Source of the DNA: Gnetum montanum
Taxonomy: Eukaryota > Streptophyta > Gnetopsida > Gnetales > Gnetaceae
Length of the DNA: 64,000 nucleotides
Assembly: GCA_015680685.1 (NCBI GenBank)
Contig: MNCI01011103.1
Span: forward strand, 420,724-484,723
Direction of reading: 5' to 3'
Numbering within the stretch: position 1 is the stretch's first letter; the number at the start of each line of letters is the position of its first letter. Below the pieces are notes generated by a model, which saw only the letters and a program-made list of their open reading frames with translations, had not been told where the DNA came from and searched no databases. Shown here piece after piece: positions 10,845-21,961 of this stretch. The translations under genes and the position numbers were made by a program.

Positions 10845-11211
10845 CTGCAATCAAACGTAACTGCCTGTTAGACCGTACATAAGTGGCTTAAGAGGGTCCG
10901 TATACACTTCTCAATTTGACCAAGTTATGTTATTGGCATAGGCACATCATTAAGTCTTCCGGAGTGTTAATTTATGGGTTAGGACCAAAGTTTCCATAAT
11001 TAACTAACTAATTAATTAATTAATTAATTACACATAGGCACATCCCCCCCACGACTGAGAACATAGCTCTGGGTGTGGAAAAGGGAAAGGATTTGGTTGA
11101 TGCGGACTCGCAATGGAATGTAGGTGCATTGGGAAAGGTCAGGTAGAAAAAATGGCAAAAAATCCCCTCAATTGAGGCTCCAAATGATGAAAATGGCAAA
11201 GTGCGGTGGGG
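10845..11211 (-). other. Leader between internal promoter and extra ORF, element B
   Basis: This is noncoding, about 370 bp from TATA box to ATG. It holds an (ATTA)n microsatellite at about 10997-11030 and a polypurine-like motif (ATCCCCCCCACGACTGA on plus) at 11042-11057. The sense 3' end TTGATTGCAG matches C's TGTGATTACAG, both directly abutting ATGGC. This suggests either a spliced leader or a fixed start context. Confidence 0.5.
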
Positions 11212-11345
11212 TATATATAGGGGTTAGGAATTGCATCGACGGGGCCGTGTATACGCGATCTGGTATACGTAGTCACTGCGTCGATGGGGTCACTTATATG
11301 CGGCTGGGTATACCCAGTCACTGTGTCGACGGGGCCCCGTCAACG
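11212..11345 (-). promoter_or_regulatory. Internal promoter-like module of element B (TATA plus U3-like repeats)
   Basis: The sense strand has CTATATATAC (11212-11220). Upstream in the sense direction, at 11230-11345, lie CpG-containing repeats with GTCGACGGGGCC and GTATAC cores. The LTR has the same order: TATA at 20028-20035 with GTCGACG, GGGCCC and GTATACG repeats at 20060-20150. The module stands about 370 bp before the extra ORF. Element C has a counterpart at 36230-36330 with its own LTR's ATCGATGA/CTCATCAA-type words. Promoter activity is inferred. Confidence 0.5.
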
Positions 11346-12865
11346 TAGGGGTGTTTACCCATTGACCAGTGTTGACCAACCCATATAAAGCCGGAAATGA
11401 TGAATTTGAAATGCCAAATTGAGACGGTTGAAGCTTGTGAGAGGCCCAGACATGGCTAAGGACATGAGGAAGGTAATTAAGCATGAAAAAGAGACAAAAA
11501 TAGGAGAACTGGACTCAAAATGAACTTCTCGGGGAATAAATCGAGTGATGGGACCTAAAAACTAGTCAACTACGAAATCCAAAGGATGGGAGACTTAACA
11601 AGAAGAACCAAGGAAATGCAAGTGGGTCCTCCCCATAGCAGGCCATAGCCATAGTAGCCCCTGCATAGCCCTCAACACTAGGGTCCATGGACCCTGGGGC
11701 TAAGAAATGGTGTTTTCCAGGTAAGACTCCTACCCAAAAGATTCTATCAAGGCATGGAAACTGACGAAAATCATGATGAACCTTCACAACAGAAAATAGA
11801 TAGTGAGGTGAGTTGTGGAGAGAACTGGGTGAAGAGAGAGAGATGAGAGAATGGTTTTCTGATCATCGATCACATGAAACCCCATGTGTAAATGTGGTTA
11901 ACTGACCTAGTAGAACCGTTCTTGAGTTCAGACCCAAAACCATCTGCATTTAGTGACATCACAATAATAGACAAAGTTCCAGCCATCCCCTAAGGAAGCA
12001 AACCACCACTCCAACAAACGTGAGAGGAAGGAAGTAGAACCAAACAAAGTTAGAGGGGACCAAGGAAGTCCCATAACTAGTATGGGGGCCCGTTAGATGT
12101 GGTCTAAGGGGTGTGCTTTGAATTTCCACACAGTGATATTCTTCTTTTTTTTCTTTTTCAGGGGAACCACACCATGCAAAGACCCCTGCATGTTTGCATG
12201 CATCTAACCAAGAGATGTGCTTTGAATCCTCATGTGTTTCTGTTTTGAATTTTTCAGTGAGGACCACACCATGCAAGGTCGAACTGCCCAGAAGCTTCCA
12301 TGGAGAAAAGGACATGGAGTAGTTGAAAATCCATAAAGACATACCAACATCCTCAGAGGGTAGAACAAAGCAATGAATATTGCATTCCCCTTGAAGTCAC
12401 ACCCGATTCAAACCATTAGGTCATCCCTGAGTCTGGGAACCACACAATTCATACATTAATTAAAATGTTGTTAAGGGAAGGGGTTGCATGTTCTCAATAG
12501 AAGGAAAACCATGGAGTGGGTGAATGGGTGGATGACGTGAACTCACTATCGATTTTATGAGCAGAAAGTAGACACAAAGTCCAAAAAGAACCATGCGACA
12601 GTGAAAACTAGACAACTAGGTGGACGAGCAAACATTACCCATCGCAATGAAAACCATCCATGCTAGACATCTGAAGACAACAAGATGACATATTAGCAAT
12701 TATGCGAAAAATTAAAACATTCACAAAGAAATGAAACGTAAGTAAAGAAAGGAAAAATGTACAAAGAATTTGCAAACGTATAAATGAGGGTGAAAAACAA
12801 AAAATGTAAAATAAAAAAGTGTAAAACAAAAAATGAAAAAATGGCAAGGGGTGTAGTGGAATAGG
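11346..12865 (-). other. Element B noncoding spacer
   Basis: Colinear with A 190-1600 and C 36560-37965. It holds two copies of the GTGTGCTTTGAAT box (about 12107 and 12210) and an A-rich stretch near 12690-12850. The short open frames here do not resemble any element protein. Confidence 0.7.
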
Positions 12866-14240
12866 TCAGTAGGAATGATGATCTCCTCCATGACTGGGTG
12901 GAAAGGAGAAGATGCGAAAAATGGAGTGTGGTTGACTGGGCAATGATGAGGCAATTGCACTAGTCGAGTGGAGTTCGCGGAAAGGTTTCAGTTGTTGGCG
13001 GTTGACTAACTGTGTTCTAGTGGGGTTTGCAAGTTTGTGGATGAGAAAGGCCTTAGATGAGAAGGTTTCGGAGATAATGTAAGGTCCCTCCCACAATGTT
13101 TGAAACTTGGTCAGTTGGGATATGTGTGAGGGGTTCTAATAGAACACCTTGTCTCCATATCTAAACGTGACCTTCCGAATCCTAAGATCGTGTCATTTTT
13201 TTATAGGCCTTGTGGATCTCATTGGAGGATAGGGCCACTAATTAGTTCTCATCTAGCATACTTAGATTGATCAGTCGTTCACGTTGTGCTAGCGAGAAGT
13301 CAAGGCCTAAGTCACTAGCGGTGGATAGTGTGCGGAGTTTGGCCTGAATGGGAAGTGTTGGCAACTTTCCGTACACTAACTCATAGGGAGAGTACCCTAC
13401 AGAAAGTTTCCAAGTGGAGCGATAGGCCCATAGGGCATTGTTAAGCTTAGTGCTCCAATTCCTCTTGTATTTGCTAATGGTTCAGGTAAGGATCTTGGTG
13501 ATCTTCCTATTGGTGACTTCGGCTTGCTTGTTGGCTTGGGTGTGATAGGAACTTGTGAATTTATGTGTTACCCCTAAGCATTGCATGAGTTTTTGAAAAG
13601 TGACACTCATAAAATGAGTTCCATTATCAGAAATGAGTGCACATGCACTCTAAACCTATTAACGATTTATTGTAGGACAAATCGTGTGGCGGTGTTGGAA
13701 GAACAGTCGACGACGACTATCGCTTCAGCCCACTTTGTACAGTAGTCCGCAGCAACGATGATATATGCCTTTCTATTTGACAGGGGTGTGATGGGTCCCA
13801 TGAAGTTGATGCCCTAAATGTCAAAGGGCTCTAGTGGCTGGATCTACTGCTGAGGTCCCTCCAACTATGCCGTCATTCTACCATTCCTCTGGCATCATTC
13901 GCAGGAGCAAGCGAACCATTGGACATCCCTGAAAAGTGTAGGCTAGTAATACCTTGCAAGCAAGATTTGAATGACCATTCAGTGTTCAGCATAGTGGCCC
14001 CCATAAGGGCCCTCGTGAGCATCTTGGAGGACGTGCGGTGTATCATCATCATGGACACACCATCGAACCAGGTCATCTGTGCATACCTTGTAAAGATGAT
14101 TGTTGATTTCCATGAAATGCTTGGCCTTATGGAGAAACTGCTATTTCTGTAGATGGTTCCACTCCTTAGGCAGCTCCTGGGTTGTGAGGTAGTCGAAGAT
14201 GTGGTTGAACCAAGGGGATTCCTTGGATGCTTGAGGATCA
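12866..14240 (-). pseudogene. Integrase domain of element B pol (decayed)
   Basis: The C-terminal domain is open at 12866-13096 with WEGPYIISETFSSKAFLIHK and VNRQQLKPF, the usual end of gypsy integrases. The core is shifted between frames around 13620-13830 (the TFHEVD/DFMGPI-type region near 13800 and the D-N-G-T-H-F-like stretch near 13620). The zinc-binding region lies near 13880-14060, where the frame is lost by indels. It follows RNase H. No continuous reading frame remains. Confidence 0.75.
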
Positions 14241-14284
14241 ACTACGCCTATGAAGAAGAGTTCATCTGGAAACTGGTCGGATAA

Positions 14285-14700
14285 GGGCTTCTCCTCTTCT
14301 GCATCATCCCATCGCAATTGAGACAAGTGATCAGCAACCACATTCTCATTCCCCTTTCTATCAACCATGGTAAGATCAAACTCCTGAAGAATCACCAGCC
14401 ACCGTATAATGCAGGGGCTCACGATTGTTTTGTTCATCAAGAACCAGATAGCATTGTGGTCAGTATGTACAAACACTTCATATCTAAGCACATAGTGCCA
14501 GAATTTGTCCAAGGAGAACACCACCATCATCAATTTATTTTCGGTGGTGGTCTAGTTCAACTAAGCATCCACAATACTACAACTTGCACAATGGATATAA
14601 TAGGGACATTTTTTATCGTCACACTGTATAAGCATAGCTCCCAAGGAATAGTTGGATGCATCTATCATAATGTGAAAGGGTCTAGACCAATTAGGGGCTC
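14285..14700 (-). pseudogene. RNase H domain of element B pol (decayed)
   Basis: An open piece of 130 codons (14141-14533) carries VFVHTDHNAIWFLMNK and FDLTMVDRKGNENVVADHLS, with the third Asp in HTDHNA and the ADHLS motif before the integrase linker. The first strand of the domain lies near 14620-14700 in another frame. This domain is better kept than in A. Confidence 0.8.
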
Positions 14701-14764
14701 GTAGAATTAAATTTTCTACGAGTTTCTGTTTTAGCACTTGGAATGCAAACTGGCATTCCTTGGT

Positions 14765-15933
14765 CTAGATGAATGGAGCATCCTTCTTTGTCAGCTCTAC
14801 CAATGGCTTGACGATCTTTGAGAAGTTTTCAATGAATTGCCAATAGTAACCAGTGTGTCCAAGGAATGATCGAACATCTTTGAAGGTACTTGATTGGTGG
14901 GTAATTCCTTGGATAACCCTAATATTTTTAGGATCTGCATTTATCCCTATTTGTGAGATGTGATGTCCTAGCATGATTCCCTCTTGTACCAGCAAATGGC
15001 TCTTTTGCCAATTGAGCCACAAATTGGTGTTGACACACCTCCTTGAACCTTCTCTAGATAGTCCAAGGCTTGCTCGAACATGGCCCCATAGGTGGAGAAG
15101 TCATCCATGAAGACTTCCATACCATTGCCAATTTTTTGCTGGAAGATGCTTAGGACAAGGCGTTTGAACATAGCGGGTGCATTGCACAGGCCAAAGGGCA
15201 TCTTCTTATATGCAAAAGTCCCCCACGAACTCATGAAAGTAGTTTTGGCCTGGTCCTCGAGTGTTATTTAGATTTGGTTATAACCACTATAACCATCCAA
15301 AAAACTGTAGTAGCGGTATCCTGCTATGGTATCCAACACCTGATTCAAAAATGGGAGCAGGAAGTCGTCCTTGAAGGTCACCATATTGAGCAATCGGGAA
15401 TCAATACAAACCCTCCACTTGCCATCTTTTTTGGGTACGATAATGAGTGGGCTAACCCATTCGCTATCAATAACAGAATAAATGAATCTCACCTTTAGCA
15501 ATTGTTCAATTTCATCTTTTACAACCTGCTTCAATTTGGGATTCAACCATCTTTGTGGCTATCATCGTTGCTTCATGGAAGGGTCAAGATAGATCTAATT
15601 CTGGCAGATCCTAGGATCAACCCCAATCAACTCAGGATATGACCATGCAAATGCAGCAACCCATTTTTTTACCACCTCCAACAACTTCTTCTTCTGTTCT
15701 GGATCAAGGGTGGCATTAATGATTACCAGCTTTCCATTTTGCAAAAATGCATACTCTAAGTGAGCCGGTAAAGACTTTAACTCAAGGGGCTCTTGTTTGA
15801 AGCTCTTAGGGATTTGTAGCTTCCCCCAATTATCTTGGTCATCAACCATGGAGACCTGTTGATGAATGTCTTCCATTTCATCCCTGTTGTTAATGTAGGC
15901 TTGTACAAGCCCCTTTGATGGTTCCATGCACAA
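14765..15933 (-). pseudogene. Reverse transcriptase of element B (decayed)
   Basis: In sense order: the Athila-type lead-in (LEYAFLQNGKLVIINATL, then ELIGVDPRI) at 15595-15933, fingers and palm (VPKKDGKWRVCID, FLDGYSGYNQI) at 15268-15546, GTFAYKKMPFGLCNAPAMF with catalytic VFMDDFS (DD at 15100-15105) at 14968-15234, then VQEGIMLGHHIS and FLGHTGYYWQFIENFSKIV at 14765-15022. All signature boxes survive across three frames. Breaks are frameshifts near 15030 and 15240 and a stop near 15590. Confidence 0.87.
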
Positions 15934-15989
15934 TGTGCTGCTAGCAGGATCAGCTATCAGCCACTGGGTGCCCTCTTGGTTAGTGGCTG

Positions 15990-16460
15990 CTACGTATAGG
16001 CACTGTTGAACAGGTGATTCCTCGGTACATCAGCTACATGCTTGAGCGATATCCACTTAGTGGACCATAATTGCTGCACACAGTTGCACCCTAAGTCACT
16101 ATACGCGATGCATGGAACATGCTTCTTCTTGATCTTCCTAAAAGGATTTTCCTTAGAAATTTCAAGGGATAGATCACGAAGGCCTAGTCGTACATCCACC
16201 GTGCTCAGCCAAGCCCTTTCCATGATGATTGGGAAGTTCCCCTTGTGGTTCTCTACACGAATGACTAGGAAATCAGTAGGGTAGGACCACCCACAGATGG
16301 TGGTCATAATGTCCTCCACCAATCCCAAGGGAATGGTGATGGACTAGTCTACTAACTCGAGCCAGATGTTGCTCTTCTTTAGCGGGGGCAGGTTCTAGTT
16401 CTTGTACATATCATGAGAGATCAAATTGATCCCTAACCCCAAGTCTAGAAGAGATTTTCA
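15990..16460 (-). pseudogene. Aspartic protease of element B, active-site DLG retained
   Basis: The sense strand carries SLLDLGLGINLIS with D-L-G at 16437-16445, the Athila-type active site, followed by SNIWLELVD and, in the 112-codon piece 15990-16328, GLVEDI, FPIIMERAWLSTVDVRLGLRDLSLEIS. The Gly of the PIIMGRAWL box is Glu here. A stop follows HDMYKN. The neighbouring gag lies upstream and RT downstream, as in a single gag-pol frame. Confidence 0.78.
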
Positions 16461-16479
16461 TGGCTCATTCCCTACCACC

Positions 16480-19034
16480 TAAAGATAGATGAGGGGGTTT
16501 CTTGAATTAGTTAATTTTTGGGGAAGGTGACCTGCCTTGATCTAGTTGGTCACAGCATGCATGAGCATGACCGTCTGAATGTTGGAGTGTTGTTGTTGTT
16601 AGCTTGGAGGCTACTCTGGTGGTGGAATAGTGGAGGCATTTGTAGGTTGAAAGACACTAGCCATAGGTGTATGTGAGGGTATGTTCAAATTTTTGGGCTA
16701 TAAAAAGGGATCTTTTTATGGCGTGGGTTCCGGTCCATTCTGCTAAGGTGCCAGTTTCAAGTTAACAGCCCTCGTGGTATTTTTTTACTGCAGTTGTGGC
16801 AGTATCTCTCCCTACATTGATGTAGTAGGTGGCAACTGAGTGGGATGTGGTGGAGGAGTGGTAGGAGAAGGCGATGAAGGATAAAAGAGATGTGGGTTTT
16901 CCTCCCAGAGTGATGGACATTGAGGGAAAAATTACTTTAGGGGGTGGTAATGACTTTGAAAGGCTACATGACTGGAAGAGTCCCTTGGAGAGACCGGTTG
17001 CTAAACATAGTACTCATAGGAATCTGGCTATTTGTAAGGGTATCACTGCCTTGGAGGTGGCATCCCCCATGTTTTTGGGTGTTGCCACTATTGGAAGTAT
17101 TCATACGGTTGCAGTGGTGCTCCACTTGGATAGTAGCCTTGCTGTTGCTGGTGGAACCACCGAGAATTTCCTTGTGGATAAGGCAACCTTTGGGGTGTTT
17201 GCTGTTCTGCCAAGTGAGGGTTCAATGCATACATCCCAGACTCTTGAAGGTATGACATCATAGGGCAACATCCCTTAGGATGTTCATATTGGCATATGCC
17301 ACATTCATCTTCCTCCTCAGTGTTAGAGTCTACAACCTACTCTGCTACAACAACCTTTCCCTTTCCCTTATATTGGGCACGTTTAGCTTCCTTCTTCCTA
17401 CGTTGATCACGGTCATTACCTTGTGCTCTGGACTCCTCTATGATTTTCAACATGCTTTGGACCCTTTTGTCCAAAGAGTCCCACATCTTATCCACCTTTG
17501 CCGAAATTTTAGATGTGAACTTTTGTAATGGCAAGGTCTTTTGATTTACCATTGCTTTCAATGATGATTCTTCCTCCTCATCACAAAAATAGACTTTCCT
17601 TTTCCTGAGGGAAGGGTCCTAGTTGAATTCTTTTGCACTCTTCTTTTTTCTAAGTTCCCCTTCCTCCTTGGCCACCTATTCAATGAGGCGTTGCAATTGA
17701 TGGGTCCTTATCTCTGATAGTCGTCCCTAGGCATACATGCCAAGGGTCTTTCATGTTTCAAAATGGAACCCATAAATGATGTGGTGAAGCCGTGCCCATT
17801 GAGAATAACCATGACCAGGGCATTGATGCAACAACGAGTAGTACCTTCTCATGGAGGCATCCAAGGGTTCATGATTCCCTTATTTCCAGCCTTGGATCTA
17901 CCATCTCAAATTCGCCACTCTAGAGTATGTTTGATATTTGTCATTGAAAATTTCAAGCATCGTACTTCATCTTCTAATTAATTCTAGCTCCAAGAACCAG
18001 TACTAACTTTCAGCTTCTTTGATGAGTGTGCAAGGGAATAGCTTCAACTTTTGCAAATCATTGTCAAGGTTTTGTAGGGTGCAGGTGTTATGGAATGCCT
18101 GCAGGTAATTCTGCGGATAACAGTTGTATCCCCCTTCAAATCTAGGGATGTTGTTCATATCAACGCACTTGATCTGGCTATCCTTCGTGTGCCTACTAGG
18201 GATTTGAACTGACTCAGAGATCTGGAGCATACTCCGGGTAGCCAACAATGGCTCATCTGAATCATAGTCCTGTTGGGGACCATGATGTCTATGATGATTC
18301 TAGCTATCCCTCCTTTCATGTCGATGAGCATCACAAGATGGTTCATGTGTTTCCTCATGTGTCTCCTTATAATCCTTCCAAACTTTTTTGCCCCCATCCC
18401 TTTGCTTCCTCCTACCTCAATTATGATCAAAGCCTAAGCTGGATGAAGGAGAAGGAGAGTGAGAGGATGGAGAAGAATGAGAGGGATCTCTCCCTCTACC
18501 CTGATGACGGTCCCAATCATCCCATTCATTCTTGCTATGTGACCCTCCATCCCCTTGGGAATCTTGGCCATCTAGATCCTTGGAATGAATCATGGACTGG
18601 AGGACCTGATACCCCAAGGGAAGTTTGGTTCAATGGGTGTTATGAAATATCGGATCCCCATCGTCTGGCAACCCTTGCGAGAATAAGGGATTACTGAATT
18701 ATTTTTCCTTCAGCTGTTCATATCTATCCGCCTGCTACTAATCTCTTGCTCATTGCGCCTCAGTGGGATGATAGTCCTAGTAGTCATGGTCCTCCATGAC
18801 ATACTCTACTCCAAGGTCCCAAATGCCCAATCTGCCAAGATTATGAAATAGCATTGCAGGAGACGATTGGTCGGGAGGGTGTACAATATTTCCCTCCATG
18901 TCCCGCCATCGTAGATACTCATCCTAAAGTAGGATGAATGTGAAATCAAGGATGTACTTATCAGGATGCTTGTACACCACCCAACACTCCTATGGCACCA
19001 GTGGGGTGGATATCTCCCTCCTGCAAAAAGACAT
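16480..19034 (-). pseudogene. Gag of element B (decayed)
   Basis: Gag builds the capsid and binds RNA. The likely start is the ATG at 19032-19034 (MSFCRREISTPLVP), about 150 bp sense-downstream of the PBS; a stop follows after 14 codons. The N-terminal part includes YKHPDKYILDFTF. A Ser/Asp/His-rich linker lies at 18417-18617 (open but probably in register with the gag frame). The capsid-like core at 18003-18248 has MNNIPRFEGGYN and LQKLKLFPCTLIKEAES. A Pro/Tyr/Gln-rich tail lies at about 16600-17260. The plus-strand open frames at 16874-17263 and 18248-18697 are shadows. Confidence 0.75.
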
Positions 19035-19182
19035 ATTGAACATTAGATGGTCCATGTAATCGATTTACCTTAGTCCTAACTTTAATCTGCCTAGCGTGCA
19101 TAAATATTTCTATCCTGGGTCTGTTCCAATGACTTGAATGATAATTTCACTAAGGTTAGATGATGCATGTAAGACTTAATAG

Positions 19183-19200
19183 TCCCTGGCAATGGTGCCA
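19183..19200 (-). promoter_or_regulatory. Primer-binding site of element B, tRNA-Asp type
   Basis: The plus strand reads TCCCTGGCAATGGTGCCA, one base left of the 5' LTR. It matches 15 of 18 positions of the expected tRNA-Asp site. All three mismatches are C-to-T, as expected from deamination of methylated CpG. Confidence 0.8.
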
Positions 19201-19201
19201 A

Positions 19202-20174
19202 TGATGAGCAGCTAGGTACCCCTACACCTAACCATACGAATCATAGGTGTTCACACGAGACCTGGTCAAATTCCGTAGACTGTAAGCACTTAACATACAC
19301 CAAACTCTAACGAGTGAAACCTTAGGTTAGAACGGTCATTGTCTTCCTAATCTCACTTGTGATGTTCCTTTTACGATGGTTAAGTGAGATTAAGGCTAAT
19401 GATTTTTATAGCTTTTTGCATATCTTTTGGCAGAATTTAAGGTATAAAAAGTAGGGAATAAACTATTATCTAATCTCTAATTATCCTAACTTGTATTCTA
19501 ACTATTCCTAGCATAAGTATCCGGTCCCATCTTCTGAGTACGTTCTGAGCATCTCCTAACACTTCTGGGTTACTAGACATTAAGCATCACTGGGTTTACC
19601 AAGTGTTTGATTTACGTTCAAGATGGTCATGCTTATGACCTTTATGAACTATGAATGAGCAATAGCGATTGAAATAATAATAATAGAAACCTAAGTAATT
19701 AGCAAGTAATTACCAAAGCATAAACATATTAAACTAGTGAATGCATAAAATAGCTAAGTCTAAATGCTGCAAGGAATGTTTGAATAGTTCATCTTTATTG
19801 TCATCACGCCAATGGGCTCAGATACNTTGCAAGGAATGTTTGAATAGTTCATCTTTATTATCATCACGCCAATGGGCTCAGATACATCAACGCTCAAATA
19901 AAGAGCCGATCACTTTTCTTACACCTATTGCGGGAACTTGGGAAATACTCTATCTCCTGTAGGAACAAACTACAAGATCTTTGCTATAACTAACTGAAAG
20001 ATGCCTAAATGAGGCGAAAGGCCCTCTTATTTATAGGCCAAGATAGGCAACTACATAAACAAGGCCACGTCGACGTAGGAAGGCTACATCGACGGGCCCA
20101 CGTTGACACGATCGCATATACATGGCCTCGTATACGTGGCCCAATCGATGCAATGACTTAATGACACTTCATCA
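19202..20174 (-). repeat. Element B 5' LTR (contains N19826 and its duplication)
   Basis: Starts TGATGAGCAG after the PBS and ends GACACTTCATCA before TSD ATAAC. It is 973 bp as assembled, or about 914 bp without the extra 58-bp copy and N. The sense TATA box is at 20028-20035. U3 repeats with GTCGACG, GGGCCC and GTATACG cores follow at 20060-20150. Confidence 0.92.
19768..19885. repeat. 58-bp direct duplication around N19826 (likely assembly join)
   Basis: 19768-19825 and 19828-19885 differ at one base and flank a single N. The 3' LTR of the same element has one copy (about 7410-7472). It creates the odd repeated peptide in the open frame 19741-19962, which should not be read as a gene. Confidence 0.85.
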
Positions 20175-20606
20175 ATAACCTCATTAACTTAATCACTAGA
20201 AAATATTTTTGAAATAATTAAAAACATTGAATGCATAAATAAAATAGCTAATCTATCCAAAGTGCTACAAGGTGTATCAAAAAGCTCATCTTTATTGTTG
20301 CACACACTATCATGCTCAGGTACAACAATGCTTGAATAAACATCCATACACTCAATAACTCTTGTTATAGGCACTCAGGGGAAAAAATTCTAACTTTCAA
20401 ATGGAAAAAATGCAAGAGCTTCACTACTATTGAAATCTAGATTGCCATAAATGTGGCTTGTAGGCACATATTTATAGGTGATAGAAAAACACTACATCAA
20501 TAAGGCCTCATCAATGTAGGGTGATATGTGTCAATGAGGCCTCATCAATGCAGTCGATTACATCGATGAGGCCTCATTGACATAGCCAATCAACGACAAC
20601 TCATCA
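20175..20606 (-). repeat. Element A 5' LTR, second half
   Basis: Starts with ATAAC (the right TSD copy of B) and continues the LTR exactly where 6846 stops. It ends AACTCATCA. The sense TATA box is at 20469-20476. U3 repeats with AAGGCCTCATCAATG and ATCGATGAGGCCTCATTGA lie at about 20495-20590. It aligns with 45853-46303 in C at about 94% identity. Confidence 0.92.
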
Positions 20607-21029
20607 GATATCTAAAAGTAAACTTACTATATCACTATTCAACCAACTATTCTTTATAGGTGTTTTTTTCATGGGATCCTCCTCTATGAAACAAATATTG
20701 AAAATAGATAGAAGAAATTCAAAAACATTTTTTGCTCCAAGAATTTATACTGTAGCGAAAGACATGATATGATATTATGGTTTTTGAAGTAAAGATGGTG
20801 TCATTAGAAGTTGAATCTATCTGTCAGTTTATAGGTCACCACTTGTAATCCTTCTACATATTTATTGGATAAATACTTTAAAATAGTGAGTATGAAAACT
20901 AATAACATAAAATGACTTCATGAGGGAGTTTTATGGAAAAATAAATGAAATATTTAAGTATTTTTTAGTGCATCCAAGTCTTATAGATATAGATATAGCA
21001 TGCTACTATTTGAACAACTAAAATGTTTC
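20607..21029. repeat. Right flank of element A, duplicated at 46304-46726
   Basis: About 423 bp of non-LTR DNA, beginning GATATCTAAAAG, matches the right flank of element C (GATTTCTAAAAG...) until TAAAATGTTTC. The first five bases are the target-site duplication; GATAT is also found left of element C at 31746-31750. No gene is seen. Confidence 0.85.
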
Positions 21030-21129
21030 ATCAAAACATTCTGGTTCCCTAGCATTAGTCAAAAGTAAATAATGTAATGAGGGAGAGTACCTATCTTTGG
21101 GCTTTGGTGTTCTAGAAGACCTTCTCAAC

Positions 21130-21922
21130 TAAGGCCCTGGTGTAACTATTTCTATCTCAACTTTAGCTTCATCTTTAGTTATCTTGTTTCCAGAATTTTC
21201 TTGAACTATTTTAACTACATCCCTCTCATATATCTCTTCCAATTTAACCTTTTCACTTTCCTTTTCCTACCTCCTTGCACTATTAAATTCTAATTCGAAC
21301 ATGTCCTTGTACACCACATGTTCATTACTCAAGGTAGAACCTGAAAATTCACCTAACTCCCTTCTACGTATACCCTCATTGAGAATAAGATCTCAAACTT
21401 TGAAAAAATTTAGTTTTTGATCTCTTGATGCATTACTAACTACAATCACCATTGTAGACCAGCTATAAGGTAGTGAGGATAATAAGATCAATGTTTTAAT
21501 CTCATCATCAAAGTTGATTTCTACAATACTTAACTAACTCATGATCACGTTAAACTCATTGATGTGATCTGTAACTGATGCACCTTAAGACATCCTCAGA
21601 TTGAATAATCAACCCATCAGATATACTTTATTCGAGTTGGATGACTTTTTGTACATATCTAATAAGGCCTTCATTAAAACCTAAGTATACTTTTCATTGA
21701 TGATATTGAACATAACATTCCATGATAACATCAAACAAATCATCCCAAGAGCCTAGTGATCTAACAGTTCCAATCCTCTTTGCTCATATGATTTGGCTTC
21801 TTCCCCAACAATAAATTGTGCAACTTATTTTGGTATAGATAATCTTTGATCTACATCTTCCAAAGCCTAAAGTCCATTACATCAAACTTATCAATCCAAA
21901 CTTTCCTATCCTTGGATGCCAT
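21130..21922 (-). pseudogene. Ty1/copia gag (decayed)
   Basis: Gag of a copia-type retrotransposon. The likely start is the ATG at 21920-21922 (MASKDRKVWIDKFDVMDF). It continues in one frame with stops to LPYSWSTMVIVVSNAS near 21440-21480, the conserved copia gag signature, and DHINEFNVIM near 21560. The stops include several at expected Trp or Gln positions. I see no protease, integrase or RT to its left; the body is lost or replaced by the flank of element A at about 21030. The minus strand is shown by the frame and by the PBS to its right. Confidence 0.82.
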
Positions 21923-21949
21923 TACTCCCATTGATTCTTTATAAACCTT

Positions 21950-21961
21950 GCTCTAATACAA
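21950..21961 (-). promoter_or_regulatory. Copia primer-binding site, initiator tRNA-Met type (degenerate)
   Basis: The sense strand reads TTGTATTAGAGC against the usual TGGTATCAGAGC. It lies 28 bp sense-upstream of the gag ATG. Two differences are visible. Confidence 0.65.

Larger units (their letters stand above)
6847..20174 (-). mobile_element. Element B, complete nested Athila/Tat-like retrotransposon
   Basis: It is 13.3 kb long, bounded by LTRs of about 0.9 kb that start TGATGAG and end in TTCATCA, with TSD ATAAC. In the sense (minus) direction it runs: 5' LTR, PBS, gag, protease, RT, RNase H, integrase, spacer, internal promoter-like module, extra ORF, PPT, 3' LTR. It shows the best-preserved PBS (15/18) and protease active site of the three sister elements, in keeping with being the latest arrival. 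By eye its LTRs differ by roughly 8%, mostly in the first 160 bp. No gene is intact. Confidence 0.92.

Noticed and set aside
16874-17263. Overlapping plus-strand open frames of 129 and 103 codons
   Set aside because: They lie on the antisense strand of element B gag, in a low-complexity tail that stays open in several frames.
18248-18697. 149-codon plus-strand open frame, the longest in the window
   Set aside because: Antisense to the gag linker of B, which shows gag-like order on the minus strand; no support for a plus-strand gene.
19741-19962. Plus-strand frame with an internally repeated peptide
   Set aside because: It is LTR sequence, and the repeat is caused by the assembly duplication at N19826.
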